Shown one piece after another: positions 17,977 through 26,764 of a stretch of 57,915 bases of DNA (positions are counted from its first letter, which is position 1; every line of letters starts with the position of its first letter). Made by a program: the position numbers and the translations under genes. The DNA comes from Halomonas sp. (GTDB lineage: Bacteria; Pseudomonadota; Gammaproteobacteria; Pseudomonadales; Halomonadaceae), in NCBI RefSeq assembly GCF_020832045.1, contig NZ_JAFIFK010000052.1:1-57915 (forward strand). Reading direction: 5' to 3'. A model generated the notes under the pieces. It did not search any database and was not told the origin of the DNA. It was given only the letters and a program-made list of their open reading frames with translations.

Positions 17977-19554
17977 ATGTCCCTGGAAGGCAAAATGCTG
18001 ATCGGCCGCGAGGCCGTCAGTGGCAATTCCCAGCCCATTCACGCCGTCAACCCCGCCACCGGCGAGACGCTAGCGCCAACCTACGCCGGCGGTACCGTCG
18101 CCGAGGTCAAGCGCGCCTGCGAACTCGCCGAGGCGGCCTTCGCCAGCTATCGCGAAACGACGCTCGAGCAGCGCGCGGCGTTTCTCGAGGCGGTGGCCAG
18201 TGAAATCGAGGCCATCGGCGACGCCCTCATTGAGCGCGCCATGGCCGAGACCGGCTTGCCGCGGGCGCGGCTCGAAGGTGAGCGCGGCCGAACCTGCGGC
18301 CAGCTACGTCTGTTCGCCTCGGTGGTGCGCGCCGGTGAATGGCTCGACGTGCGCATCGACCCGGCCATGCCCGAGCGCGAGCCGATGCCCCGCGCCGACC
18401 TGCGCCAGCGCCATATCCCATTGGGGCCGGTGGCGGTATTCGGCGCCAGCAACTTTCCGCTGGCCTTTTCCGTGGCCGGCGGCGATACCGCCTCGGCACT
18501 CGCCGCCGGCTGTCCGGTGATCGTCAAGGGCCACTCCGCCCATCCCGGCACCTCCGAGCTGGTGGGGCGCGCCGTGCAGCGTGCCGTCGAGACGTGCGAC
18601 CTGCCCGAAGGAGTGTTCTCGCTGCTGTTCGGCTCGGGCCGTGAGATCGGCCAGGCCCTGGTCAGCGACCCACGCATCCAGGCGGTGGGCTTCACCGGCT
18701 CCCGCAGCGGCGGTACCGCACTGATGAAGACCGCCCAGGCGCGGCCGCAGCCGATCCCGGTCTACGCCGAGATGAGCTCCATCAACCCGGTGTTCCTGCT
18801 GCCCGAAGCGCTCAAGGCGCGAGGCGCCAAGATCGCCGAGGGCTTCGTCGCCTCGCTCAATATGGGCGCCGGGCAGTTCTGTACCAATCCCGGCCTGGTC
18901 ATCGCGCTCAAGGGCCCCGAGCTCGACGCCTTCGTCGAGGCCGCGGGCGAGGCCGTGAAGGGCAGCGCGGCCCAGACCATGCTCACCCCGGGCATCCACA
19001 GTGCCTATGAGCAGGGCGTGGGGCGGCTCTCCACCAACGGCAAGGTACGCGAAGTGGCCCGCGGCCAGGTGGGTGAATCGGCTCATCCATGCCAGGCGGG
19101 GCTGTTTGTCACTGCCGCTCAGGACTTCCTCGCGGACCCCGAGCTGCAGGAAGAAGTGTTCGGTTCCACGTCGCTGGTGATCGAGTGTCAGGACGAGCAT
19201 GAGATGCAGCAAGTGGCCAGCCAGCTCGAGGGCCAACTGACCGCCACCCTGCAGATGGACGACGGCGATCTCGAGGCCGCGAAGGCCCTGCTGCCAATTC
19301 TCGAGCGCAAGGCCGGGCGCATCCTGGCCAACGGCTGGCCCACCGGCGTCGAGGTGTGCCATGCGATGGTTCATGGTGGCCCTTACCCGGCCACGTCGGA
19401 CTCGCGCACCACTTCGGTGGGCAGCGCGGCGATCTTCCGCTTCCTGCGCCCGGTGTGCTACCAGGCTCTGCCGGAGGGGCTACTGCCCGAGCCGCTACGT
19501 GATGCCAACCCCTGGAGTGTGTCACGGTTGGTCGATGGCAAACGCGAGGGATGA
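17977..19554 (+). CDS. 2-oxoglutarate semialdehyde (2,5-dioxovalerate) dehydrogenase
   Basis: 525 residues of the aldehyde dehydrogenase superfamily. [41 protein letters not shown] holds the catalytic asparagine and the NAD(P)-binding lysine. EMSSINPVF carries the general-base glutamate, and [13 protein letters not shown] the nucleophilic cysteine at about residue 306. The layout matches the KGSADH type found with hexarate and pentose oxidation genes, which converts 2-oxoglutarate semialdehyde to 2-oxoglutarate. It is placed between the two FAH-family keto-acid dehydratase genes and three bases before xylX, so it completes the Weimberg route. Confidence 0.9.
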   Translation: MSLEGKMLIGREAVSGNSQPIHAVNPATGETLAPTYAGGTVAEVKRACELAEAAFASYRETTLEQRAAFLEAVASEIEAIGDALIERAMAETGLPRARLEGERGRTCGQLRLFASVVRAGEWLDVRIDPAMPEREPMPRADLRQRHIPLGPVAVFGASNFPLAFSVAGGDTASALAAGCPVIVKGHSAHPGTSELVGRAVQRAVETCDLPEGVFSLLFGSGREIGQALVSDPRIQAVGFTGSRSGGTALMKTAQARPQPIPVYAEMSSINPVFLLPEALKARGAKIAEGFVASLNMGAGQFCTNPGLVIALKGPELDAFVEAAGEAVKGSAAQTMLTPGIHSAYEQGVGRLSTNGKVREVARGQVGESAHPCQAGLFVTAAQDFLADPELQEEVFGSTSLVIECQDEHEMQQVASQLEGQLTATLQMDDGDLEAAKALLPILERKAGRILANGWPTGVEVCHAMVHGGPYPATSDSRTTSVGSAAIFRFLRPVCYQALPEGLLPEPLRDANPWSVSRLVDGKREG

Positions 19555-19557
19555 AAC

Positions 19558-20712
19558 GTGAATGACGCTAACAAGGTGAGCGAACTCCTTCCCCAAGATG
19601 CCGATCAAGCCCTGCTGGTGGGTCGCGTCTGGCGTGGGGATGGCCCGGCCCTGGTGGTCATTCGCCAGGGCGAGGTCATCGATGTCACTACCCACTGCGA
19701 CTGCATGGCCGATTTGCTCGACCGCGACGATGCCGTCGCCTTCGTGAAAGATGTCGAGGGCGAGTCGCTGGGCCCCGTTACTGCCTTGCTGCAGAACTCG
19801 CTGGCCGAACCGCCGCAAGCGCCCTACTTGCTTGCCCCCTGCGATGTGCAAGCGATCAAGGCCTGCGGCGTCACCTTCGCCGTGAGCCTGCTGGAGCGGG
19901 TGATCGAGGAGCAAGCCGGCGGCGACGCCACCCGGGCTAGCCAGCTACGCACCGAACTCAAGGAGATGATCGGTCAGGATCTGTCGCGCATTGCACCGGG
20001 TTCCGAAGAGGCCATGGCACTCAAGACAGCGCTGCAGGCACGTGGCGCCTGGTCCCAATATATGGAAGTGGGACTTGGCCCCGACGCCGAGGTGTTCACC
20101 AAGGCCCAGCCGCTTTCGTCGGTAGGCTTCGGCGCTCACGTAGGGCTTCACCCGGCCTCGAAGTGGAACAACCCCGAGCCGGAGATCGTGCTGGCCGTGG
20201 ACGCTGTCGGTACTCCGAAAGGCGCCACGCTGGGCAACGACGTCAACCTGCGCGACATCGAAGGGCGCAGCGCCCTGCTGCTGGGCAAGGCAAAGGATAA
20301 CAATGCTTCCTGCGCCATCGGCCCCTTCATTCGCTTGTTCGACGAACGCTTCACCCTCGACAGTGTTCGCCAGGCCCGAGTGTCGCTGCGCATAGAAGGC
20401 GCTGACGACGGCTTCCTACTCGAAGGCGAGAGTGACATGCGCGAGATCAGTCGCGATCCGCTGGACCTGGTACGCCAGACCATTGGGGCCCACCATCAAT
20501 ACCCCGACGGCTTCATGCTCTTTCTCGGCACCATGTTCTCGCCGATCCAGGACCGCGACGGCGAAGGCCAGGGCTTCACTCACCATATCGGCGATACCGT
20601 GACCATCGCCACCCCGTCGCTCGGCGCGCTGGTCAATCGTGTCGATCGCAGCGACTCCCTCCCCCCCTGGACCTTCGGCATTCGCCAATGGATGGCCCAT
20701 CGGCGCAAGTGA
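19558..20712 (+). CDS. xylX: 2-keto-3-deoxy-D-xylonate dehydratase XylX (FAH family)
   Basis: 384 residues. CGVTFAVSLLERVIEEQAGGD, QYMEVGLGPDAEVFTKAQPLSSVGFG, WNNPEPEIVLAVD, GNDVNLRDIEGRSALLLGKAKDNNASCAIGPF and QYPDGFMLFLGTMFSPIQDRD match Caulobacter XylX almost continuously. The NPEPE and D/E motifs bind the divalent metal. The enzyme removes water from 2-keto-3-deoxy-D-xylonate to give 2-oxoglutarate semialdehyde for the dehydrogenase just upstream. It starts with GTG at 19558 after a GAGGGA site. It is the last gene of the operon, followed by a bidirectional terminator at 20764. Confidence 0.92.
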   Translation: MNDANKVSELLPQDADQALLVGRVWRGDGPALVVIRQGEVIDVTTHCDCMADLLDRDDAVAFVKDVEGESLGPVTALLQNSLAEPPQAPYLLAPCDVQAIKACGVTFAVSLLERVIEEQAGGDATRASQLRTELKEMIGQDLSRIAPGSEEAMALKTALQARGAWSQYMEVGLGPDAEVFTKAQPLSSVGFGAHVGLHPASKWNNPEPEIVLAVDAVGTPKGATLGNDVNLRDIEGRSALLLGKAKDNNASCAIGPFIRLFDERFTLDSVRQARVSLRIEGADDGFLLEGESDMREISRDPLDLVRQTIGAHHQYPDGFMLFLGTMFSPIQDRDGEGQGFTHHIGDTVTIATPSLGALVNRVDRSDSLPPWTFGIRQWMAHRRK

Positions 20713-20763
20713 TCTCTCTCGAGATCGTATGGGCGTCATCGCAGTGTTTCGGGAAGCAAGAAA

Positions 20764-20793
20764 AAACCCAGGCCGGATCACCGGCCTGGGTTT
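20764..20793. terminator. Bidirectional intrinsic terminator between xylX and deaD
   Basis: A 13-bp perfect stem (AAACCCAGGCCGG / CCGGCCTGGGTTT) with loop ATCA lies between two convergent genes. A run of A before the stem gives the minus-strand transcript a strong U-tract after deaD; the plus-strand transcript gets UUUCAUU after xylX. Confidence 0.9.
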
Positions 20794-20828
20794 CATTCGT
20801 TCAACCGCTGCTGCGGCCGACGCGGAGC

Positions 20829-22547
20829 TTACGCGCTGGTGCGACGACGCACCGGAGCCTCGCCATCTTCACGGCGACGACGCGGGGCGCGCTCGGGAGC
20901 GCCGCTGTCCTCGCTGATCTCCAGCGCACGACCGGCAACGCGGGCGCGGGCCATCTTGGCCAGGATGCTGGGGGGCAGCGAGCTCGGCAGTTCCACCACC
21001 GAGAAGGCGTTACGGATATCGATGCGACCGATACGCGAACCTTCGATGCCACCCTCGTTGGCCAACGCGCCGACCAGTTGGCCTGGCTTGACGCCATCCT
21101 TGTGACCGACAGCCACACGATAGCGGGTCATGCCTTCGCTCGGAGCACGGTCGCGACGCGGGGCCTTGCCGTCACGCGGGGCACGCTCGCCGCCACGCTC
21201 GACACGCTCCTTGCGCGGCGCCTGCAGGCGGCCGATGGGCGCCTCGTCGGCACGGGCCAGGGCGGCAAAGGCACAGGCCAGTTCGATCGGGTCGTGACCT
21301 TCCGCCACCAGGCGCTCGACCAGCGCACGCTGCTCGTCGGCACCGGCTGTCAGGGAACCGATGATGCGCTGATGGAACACCTCGTCACGATGGGCGCGAA
21401 TAGCGGCCTCATCGGGCACTTCCATTTCGCTGAGCTTCTGGCCGGTGGCCTGCTCGATCCAGCCCACCTTGCGGCCTTCGCGGAAGCCGACGAAAGTGAT
21501 CGAGATGCCGGTACGCCCAGCCCGGCCGGTACGGCCGATGCGGTGGGTATAGGCTTCGGCGTCCTGGGGCAGGTCGTAGTTGAAGACGTGGGTGATGCGA
21601 GGCACGTCGAGGCCGCGAGCGGCCACGTCGGTAGCGATCAGCACGTCGACCTTGGCACGCTTGAGGCGTTGAATGGTGCGTTCACGCAGGCTCTGGTCCA
21701 GGTCGCCGGAGAGACTGGCTACGTTGACACCACGGGCGGAGAGCTGCTCCATCAGCGTGGTGCAGGCGGCACGAGTGCGTACGAAAACGATGGCGGCATC
21801 GACCGGCTCGACTTCGAGAATGCGTGCCAGCGCTTCCAGCTTGGCGCCGCCATCGACGCGCACCAGGCGCTGTTCGATGTTCTCGCCGGTCGTGGTGCGT
21901 GACTCGATGGCGACCTTGACCGGGTCAACCAGATAGCGATTGACGATGCGCTCGATCTCGGTCGGCAGAGTGGCCGAGAAGAACACCCGCTGGGCTTCCT
22001 TGGGGGTATCGGCGACAACGCGCTTGACGTCGTCGATGAAGCCCATGCGCAGCATCTCGTCGGCTTCATCCAGCACCAGCGAGGAGAGGCCGTCGAGCTT
22101 GAGGCTACCGCGATCCAGGTGATCGATCACCCGGCCCGGCGTGCCCACGACTACCTGGGCGCCACGCTTCAGCGCACCCAGCTGTTCACGATATTCCTGA
22201 CCACCGCAAAGGGTGACGACTTCCAGGCCCTGCAGGTTCTGGCCGTACTTGCTGAAGGAAGCGGCCACCTGCTGAGCCAGCTCACGGGTCGGCGCCAAAA
22301 CCAGCACCTGGGGCTCACGGCGAGTCAGCTCGAGCCGCGAAAGCAGAGGCAGCGCGAAGGCTGCGGTCTTGCCGGTCCCGGTCTGCGCCTGGCCCAGCAT
22401 GTCACGCCCTTCCAGCAACGCCGGAATGGTCTGTGTCTGAATCGGTGAAGGAGTTTCGTAACCCAGTGTTTCGACAGCGGCGAGAACGGCAGGCAGCAGA
22501 GCAAGATCGCCGAAGCTCGGCGAGGCGACAGAAGTCGAGGTCATCAA
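20829..22547 (-). CDS. deaD: DEAD-box RNA helicase, DeaD/CsdA-like
   Basis: 572 residues. The Q-motif region SFGDLALLPAVLAAVETLGYETPSPIQTQTIP is followed by Walker A AQTGTGKT, APTRELAQQ, GTPGRVIDH, DEAD, SAT (motif III) and the helicase C domain with ARGLDVPRI and HRIGRTGRAGR. The C-terminal part has a DbpA-type RNA-binding domain (TRYRVAVGHKDGVKPGQLVGALANEGG...RNAFSVVELP) after an Arg-rich linker, and a second basic tail. CsdA/DeaD works in ribosome assembly and mRNA unwinding at low temperature. The next ATG codon, 3 bp in, is an equally good start. The long non-coding stretch upstream is described separately. Confidence 0.88.
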   Translation of the reverse strand: MMTSTSVASPSFGDLALLPAVLAAVETLGYETPSPIQTQTIPALLEGRDMLGQAQTGTGKTAAFALPLLSRLELTRREPQVLVLAPTRELAQQVAASFSKYGQNLQGLEVVTLCGGQEYREQLGALKRGAQVVVGTPGRVIDHLDRGSLKLDGLSSLVLDEADEMLRMGFIDDVKRVVADTPKEAQRVFFSATLPTEIERIVNRYLVDPVKVAIESRTTTGENIEQRLVRVDGGAKLEALARILEVEPVDAAIVFVRTRAACTTLMEQLSARGVNVASLSGDLDQSLRERTIQRLKRAKVDVLIATDVAARGLDVPRITHVFNYDLPQDAEAYTHRIGRTGRAGRTGISITFVGFREGRKVGWIEQATGQKLSEMEVPDEAAIRAHRDEVFHQRIIGSLTAGADEQRALVERLVAEGHDPIELACAFAALARADEAPIGRLQAPRKERVERGGERAPRDGKAPRRDRAPSEGMTRYRVAVGHKDGVKPGQLVGALANEGGIEGSRIGRIDIRNAFSVVELPSSLPPSILAKMARARVAGRALEISEDSGAPERAPRRRREDGEAPVRRRTSA

Positions 22548-22984
22548 TCACACCTTGGTAGGCCGGCACTCGCCGGCAAAATCACATTGAGGCATCCCCG
22601 ACAAGCACATGGCAGGTCGGTGGCCCTGTCGTCGCTGGCCTACAAGGCCTGGACAGAGCGGATCACGTTATCGTGGGACGCCGGTCGCACCTGGCATCCG
22701 GTTCGCGCCTTCGGCGGGAACCGCTGTGGCGACCTTTTTGCGCCGATGTCGCCCGATTGGCGGCATCCTGTAGCGCTCCATCTTCACATCTCGGACGTTG
22801 CAGCAATCGCTGCCAGTCTCGGTGATTGCCTCTCAAGCGCGTGGCGCTTGGAGCGAATCGTCATGATGGCGGGGTCAACACATGCGAGGAGCGCGCATGC
22901 TAACATCGAGACTGGTTTCATGACCAGTACTTTCAACGCTACGATCACACAAACCGTAAATTTACCTTCGAGGAGCCTTCCTGA
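22548..22984. other. Intergenic region between deaD and yaiI, no gene seen
   Basis: No supported coding region is present; an open plus-strand frame here has no recognisable domain. It must contain the deaD promoter and leader. DeaD mRNAs are known for long leaders. A hairpin CAAGCGC-GTG-GCGCTTG lies at about 22831-22847, and GGCGAC...GTCGCC pairs across 22731-22756. AT-rich sequence at 22925-22975 probably holds the yaiI promoter, followed by the site GAGGAG. Confidence 0.4.
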
Positions 22985-23434
22985 ATGCCCACGCTCTGGG
23001 TCGATGCCGATGCCTGCCCCAAGGTCGCGCGCGACATCATCGTTCGTGCTGCCGAGCGCACCACGACGACCACTTGGTTCGTCGCCAACCATTCGATCCC
23101 GCTACCGGCCTCGAAATGGGTCAAGTCGCTCTCGGTGAGCCATGGCTTCGATGCCGCCGACAACGAGATCGTGGCGCGCCTCGAGCCCGGCGACCTGCTG
23201 ATCAGCTCCGACCTGCCGCTGGCGCTGGAGGCCATAGACAAGGGGGCGGCGGTGATGACCACCCGCGGCGAGATCCTCGACAGGAACAACATTCGCGCGC
23301 GGGTGCAAATGCGGGATTTCATGGAGACCCTGCGTTCCAGCGGCGAGCATACCGGCGGCCCCAAGGGCTACAGTGACGCCGACCGACGGGAGTTCGCCAA
23401 TGCGCTGGACAGGTGGTTGGCAAAAAACACCTGA
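22985..23434 (+). CDS. yaiI: YaiI/YqxD family protein (DUF188)
   Basis: 149 residues, full length for the family. The conserved start MPTLWVDADACPKVARDIIVRAAER contains the DADACP motif; VSHGFDAADNEIV, GDLLISSDLPLA, AVMTTRGEI and [25 protein letters not shown] are the other hallmarks. The fold is PIN/NYN-like, which suggests nuclease ancestry, but no activity is established that I know of. A ribosome site GAGGAG precedes the start. Just downstream is a second, diverged copy of the last 37 codons. Confidence 0.9.
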   Translation: MPTLWVDADACPKVARDIIVRAAERTTTTTWFVANHSIPLPASKWVKSLSVSHGFDAADNEIVARLEPGDLLISSDLPLALEAIDKGAAVMTTRGEILDRNNIRARVQMRDFMETLRSSGEHTGGPKGYSDADRREFANALDRWLAKNT

Positions 23435-23484
23435 TCCATGACGCATTTGCACCCAGGTACAAATGCGGCTAATACAAGACCTGC

Positions 23485-23598
23485 ATGGAAACCCTGCACT
23501 CCAGCGGCGAGCATACCGGCGGGCCCAAGGGCTACAGCGACGCCGACCGGCGCGAGTTCGCCAATGCCCTGGATCGTTGGCTGGCCAAGAACCGTTAG
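23485..23598 (+). pseudogene. Remnant of a second yaiI copy (last 37 codons)
   Basis: Codons from [21 protein letters not shown] to the stop repeat the end of yaiI in frame. Of the 37 codons, 13 differ from the intact copy and 11 of those changes are synonymous; only R to H and the last residue T to R change the protein. The similarity also reaches back to about 23455. The fragment therefore diverged as part of a working gene and is a recombination remnant, not a fresh duplication. It ends overlapping the convergent reductase gene by 4 bp. A 7-bp inverted repeat, GCATTTG/CAAATGC (23443-23466), lies at the junction. Confidence 0.85.
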
Positions 23599-24599
23599 CC
23601 CTTCTCGCGAATGCCCTGCCCCGGCAGCCGCTCGCGATCATGCGGCCGCTCGAAGTCGAGCTGGGGGCCCTTGGGCACGATACGGGTCGGATTGATGGTT
23701 TCGTGGCTGTAATAGTAGTGTCGCTTGATATGCTCCAGGCTCACCGTCTCGGCCACGCCCGGCCACTGGTACAGCTCGCGCAGGTAGTTCGAGAGATTGG
23801 GATAATCCTCTATGCGCTGGAAATTGCACTTGAAATGGCCGTAATAAACGGCATCGAAACGTACCAGGGTGGTGAACAGACGGATATCCGCCTCGGTGAG
23901 CCACTCCCCGGCCAGGTAGCGATGTTCGCTCAGTCGCCTTTCGATGCGGTCGAGCGCCTCGAACAGCGCGGTGACATGCTTTTCGTAGACCTCCTGCTCG
24001 GTGGCGAAGCCCGATTTGTACACACCGTTATTGATATGCTCGTAGACGTCTTCGTTGATCGCGTCGATGGTTTTACGCAGATCGACGGGGTAGAAATCGA
24101 GGCGATTGTCGGCGAGATCGTCGAAAGCGTCATTGAGGATGCGCACCAGCTCAGCCGATTCGTTGTTGACGATACGGCCTTCTTTCTTGTCCCACAGCAC
24201 CGGCACCGTGACACGGCCGGTGTAGGACGGGTCGGTCAGGGTATAGAGTTCGCGATGATACTCGACGCCGTTGACGGGATCGCCACTCGCGCCTTCGTCT
24301 TCATGGTAGCTCCAACCCTGGTCGAGCATCAGAGGACTCACCCAGGAAACGCCGATCAGCTCGTCAAGGCCCTTGAGCTTGCGCATGATCAGAGTGCGGT
24401 GGGCCCAGGGACAGGCCAGCGAGACATACAGATGATAACGCCCGGCCTCGGCCGGCACGGCGCGCTGTCCGTCGGCGCCGGGGCTACCGTCACGCGTTAC
24501 CCAGTCGCGCAGCTTGGCGGACTCGCGCACGAATTCACCGCCGTGCTTCTTAGTGTCGTACCACTGGTCATGCCACTTGCCATCGATCAACAGGCCCAT
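23595..24599 (-). CDS. Glutathionyl-hydroquinone reductase (YqjG-type glutathione S-transferase)
   Basis: About 334 residues from [15 protein letters not shown] at 24599, which follows a GGAGG site. The frame upstream to 24656 has no comparable signal. The N-terminal thioredoxin-like domain has the catalytic cysteine in [10 protein letters not shown] (residue 63), and the C-terminal helical domain has the [20 protein letters not shown] segment typical of Xi-class GSTs. These enzymes reduce glutathionyl-hydroquinones using glutathione. It is the original neighbour of yaiI in orientation: the two genes converge and overlap the yaiI remnant. Confidence 0.9.
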   Translation of the reverse strand: MGLLIDGKWHDQWYDTKKHGGEFVRESAKLRDWVTRDGSPGADGQRAVPAEAGRYHLYVSLACPWAHRTLIMRKLKGLDELIGVSWVSPLMLDQGWSYHEDEGASGDPVNGVEYHRELYTLTDPSYTGRVTVPVLWDKKEGRIVNNESAELVRILNDAFDDLADNRLDFYPVDLRKTIDAINEDVYEHINNGVYKSGFATEQEVYEKHVTALFEALDRIERRLSEHRYLAGEWLTEADIRLFTTLVRFDAVYYGHFKCNFQRIEDYPNLSNYLRELYQWPGVAETVSLEHIKRHYYYSHETINPTRIVPKGPQLDFERPHDRERLPGQGIREKG

Positions 24600-24700
24600 C
24601 ACGTCCTCCGGAAACGCTTCGTGTAGTAAACCAGAGTAAACCGCCCAGGCTTTCACTCAAGCGCAGTTTTTACGCCGCTGCCATCGAAAAAAATGAACGA

Positions 24701-25600
24701 TCACGCCGCTGCAGGGCACTCGCTGACGACCGCCTCCTGCAGCGCTCGCGCCATGGCATGAGTCGCCGGGCCTGCCCGATCACGATCGCGGAAGATCATC
24801 TGCATGGGCAGCTCCCTGATGCCGCCGGCTGCCAGCGGCAGCGGTCGCAGCGCGCCGCTTTTCAGCTCGCCGTGAATTCGCGTTTCGGGCAGCCAGGCAA
24901 AACCCAGGCCGCGCCGGACCATGTCGATGGAGGTCTCGAGATGGCTGACGGTCCAGCGCTGTTCTGCCTTGAGCCAACCGGCATCCATTGACTGGCGCAG
25001 CGCCGAATCGCGTACTACCAACTGTCGGTGGCGCTGCAGATCGCGCAAATCGAGCTCACGATCGAGCGCGTGCAGCTCATGCTCGTGATGGGCCACGGCA
25101 ATGAACCGAACCGACACCAGTGGCTCACCGAGAAAGCCCTGAGCAGCCAATCCGGACACGGCGATATCGGCTCGGCCGTCGTACAGCATCTCGATGCCGC
25201 CGTTGAGCACCGTCTCGTGGAGCTGAACGCGGACATAGGGATACGCGGCAGAGAAACGACTCAGCGCCACTGCCAGGGCATCGGGGGGAAATATCTGGTC
25301 GATCGACAATACCACCTCGGCTTCCAGCCCTTCGGAGAGACGTTCGGCGACGTCTTCCAAGGCATCGGCGCTTTCGATCAGTTGACGGGCTCGGCGCAGC
25401 AACATCTCCCCCGCCTCGGTCAGGCGTACCTGTCGGCCTACCGGCTCCAGAACCTTGACGCCCAGCTGCTGCTCCAACTTGTGCACGGCATGGTTAAGCG
25501 TCGAGGGGCTCTTGTGAACCGCCTCGGCGGCACGGGCGAAGCCGCCATGATCGACGACTGCCGCCAGCATCTGCCACTGGGCCAGGGTGACACGAGACAT
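24701..25600 (-). CDS. LysR-family transcriptional regulator beside pirin
   Basis: 299 residues. The start MSRVTLAQWQMLAAVVDHGGFARAAEAVHKSPSTLNHAVHKLEQQLG is the LysR winged helix, followed by VLEPVGRQVRLTEAG and a type-2 periplasmic-binding-like effector domain. The longer open frame to 25792 would run into the pirin gene, so 25600 is used. It is divergent from the pirin gene across a 99-bp gap containing AT-rich sequence, so control of pirin is likely. The effector is unknown. Confidence 0.85.
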   Translation of the reverse strand: MSRVTLAQWQMLAAVVDHGGFARAAEAVHKSPSTLNHAVHKLEQQLGVKVLEPVGRQVRLTEAGEMLLRRARQLIESADALEDVAERLSEGLEAEVVLSIDQIFPPDALAVALSRFSAAYPYVRVQLHETVLNGGIEMLYDGRADIAVSGLAAQGFLGEPLVSVRFIAVAHHEHELHALDRELDLRDLQRHRQLVVRDSALRQSMDAGWLKAEQRWTVSHLETSIDMVRRGLGFAWLPETRIHGELKSGALRPLPLAAGGIRELPMQMIFRDRDRAGPATHAMARALQEAVVSECPAAA

Positions 25601-25699
25601 ATTCGACTTCCTCGAATGAAAGGTGCGAAACGATGCGCTTAATTTTCGAAAAAAACGGCCTAGAATGCCAGCTATATCCACAACCGGAGACCGCACGTC

Positions 25700-26548
25700 A
25701 TGGCCACCAACTTCAGCTCTCGCCATATCGAGCGTCTGATACAGAGTCACCCGAGCCAGGATGGCGCCGGCGTTCGTATTCAGCGCATCCATTGCTTCGA
25801 TGGTGAGCTCGATCCCTTTCTGATGCTCGACGAGCTGGGCTCAGACCGAGCCGACGACTATATCGGCGGCTTCCCCCCACATCCCCATCGTGGCATCCAG
25901 ACCCTGACCTACATCGTGCATGGCGGTATTACCCATGAAGACCACCTGGGTCACAGCAGCACCATCCAGGCGGGAGATGCGCAATGGATGCACACCGGGC
26001 GCGGCATCGTGCACTCGGAGATGCCTCTCACCGATAGCCAAGGACTGCATGGATTCCAGCTGTGGCTCAACCTGCCGGCTCGGGAGAAAATGAGCGAGGC
26101 ACGCTACCGCGACGTGCGTAGCGGCGAAATGCCACGTCTTGAAGGAAAAAAAGCGGAACTGATCGTGCTCGGCGGTAGCTGGGCGACGCTAGATGGCGAA
26201 AGCATATCCGGCCCACTGGATGCCCTGGCTGGCGAGGGCGGTGTTGCCCATGCTCGGCTCGAGGTCGACGGCCAGCTCTCTCTCTCGGCACCCAGCGAAA
26301 CGCTGGCGGTATACGTCTTCGCAGGTACGCTGACCATAGAGGGCAAAAAGGTTTCGGCGGGCCAGCTAGCCCGCCTGGGCGCTGGCGATAGCATTAGCCT
26401 GTCGAGCCAGGAAGGCGCGCAGTGCCTGCTGCTTACCGGCACACCCCACCGCGAGCCGATTGCCCACTACGGCCCGTTCGTGATGAACCACAGACACGAG
26501 ATCGATCAAGCGCTGCGCGATTATCGCAACGGAAGTTTCACCAACTGA
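25700..26548 (+). CDS. Pirin family protein
   Basis: 282 residues of the bicupin pirin family. The N-terminal cupin has GGFPPHPHRGIQTLTYIVHGGITHEDHLGHSS with the metal-binding histidines (PHPHRG...HEDHLG) and GDAQWMHTGRGIVHSE. The C-terminal cupin (AVYVFAGTLTIEGKKV) keeps fewer ligands, as is usual. Bacterial pirins include quercetin dioxygenases and regulators that bind metabolic enzymes; the role here is not told by the sequence. It is followed by a strong terminator at 26559 and is divergent from a LysR gene. Confidence 0.9.
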   Translation: MATNFSSRHIERLIQSHPSQDGAGVRIQRIHCFDGELDPFLMLDELGSDRADDYIGGFPPHPHRGIQTLTYIVHGGITHEDHLGHSSTIQAGDAQWMHTGRGIVHSEMPLTDSQGLHGFQLWLNLPAREKMSEARYRDVRSGEMPRLEGKKAELIVLGGSWATLDGESISGPLDALAGEGGVAHARLEVDGQLSLSAPSETLAVYVFAGTLTIEGKKVSAGQLARLGAGDSISLSSQEGAQCLLLTGTPHREPIAHYGPFVMNHRHEIDQALRDYRNGSFTN

Positions 26549-26558
26549 CACCGTTACA

Positions 26559-26584
26559 GAAAAGGGGTTGTCACACCCCTTTTC
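26559..26584 (+). terminator. Intrinsic terminator after the pirin gene
   Basis: The stem GAAAAGGGGT / ACCCCTTTTC with a 6-nt loop ends in CUUUUC and lies 11 bp after the pirin stop. The A-rich 5' arm also gives a U-tract on the other strand. Confidence 0.85.
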
Positions 26585-26598
26585 TTCACGTTCAATGG

Positions 26599-26732
26599 AC
26601 ATTGCTGAACAGTGTTCGGCAATGTAACCGCGGCTTGGACCCTTCTCAAGAAGGCCCCGAGCAGCGCTACTGTATGCACGTACAGTCTAGGCAGGCCATA
26701 TATCATGGGTTAAGGTTCCCGTGCCTTTTTTT
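26599..26732 (+). ncRNA. Structured intergenic region with terminal hairpin: candidate small RNA or leader of the M23 peptidase gene
   Basis: Four secondary-structure elements follow one another. First is a 27-bp near-perfect palindrome at 26599-26625 (ACATTGC, T, GAAC, AGT, GTTC, G, GCAATGT). Then CCTTC-TCAA-GAAGG at 26641-26654, and ACTGTA-N6-TACAGT at 26669-26686. Last is the hairpin CATGGG-N8-CCCGTG with seven T after it at 26704-26732. The pirin terminator ends 15 bp before, and the peptidase start codon is 33 bp after. I do not recognise a known RNA family. It could be an independent transcript, an attenuator, or a set of protein-binding sites. Confidence 0.4.
26669..26686. promoter_or_regulatory. 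Candidate LexA (SOS) box upstream of the M23 endopeptidase gene
   Basis: TACTGTATGCACGTACAGT fits the gammaproteobacterial LexA consensus CTGT-N8-ACAG with full dyad symmetry. It lies about 80 bp upstream of the start codon at 26765. The central eight bases are less AT-rich than in strong E. coli boxes. Confidence 0.45.
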
Positions 26733-26764
26733 ATTCTTGTCATCTTTTTATATGGCCGATACAC

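Noticed and set aside
22587..23138. Plus-strand open frame of 183 codons between deaD and yaiI
   Set aside because: It shows no domain, low-complexity composition, and overlaps the real yaiI start in another frame.
23463..24626. Plus-strand open frame of 387 codons opposite the glutathionyl-hydroquinone reductase gene
   Set aside because: The minus strand encodes a complete, conserved enzyme with its catalytic motif; the plus frame has none.
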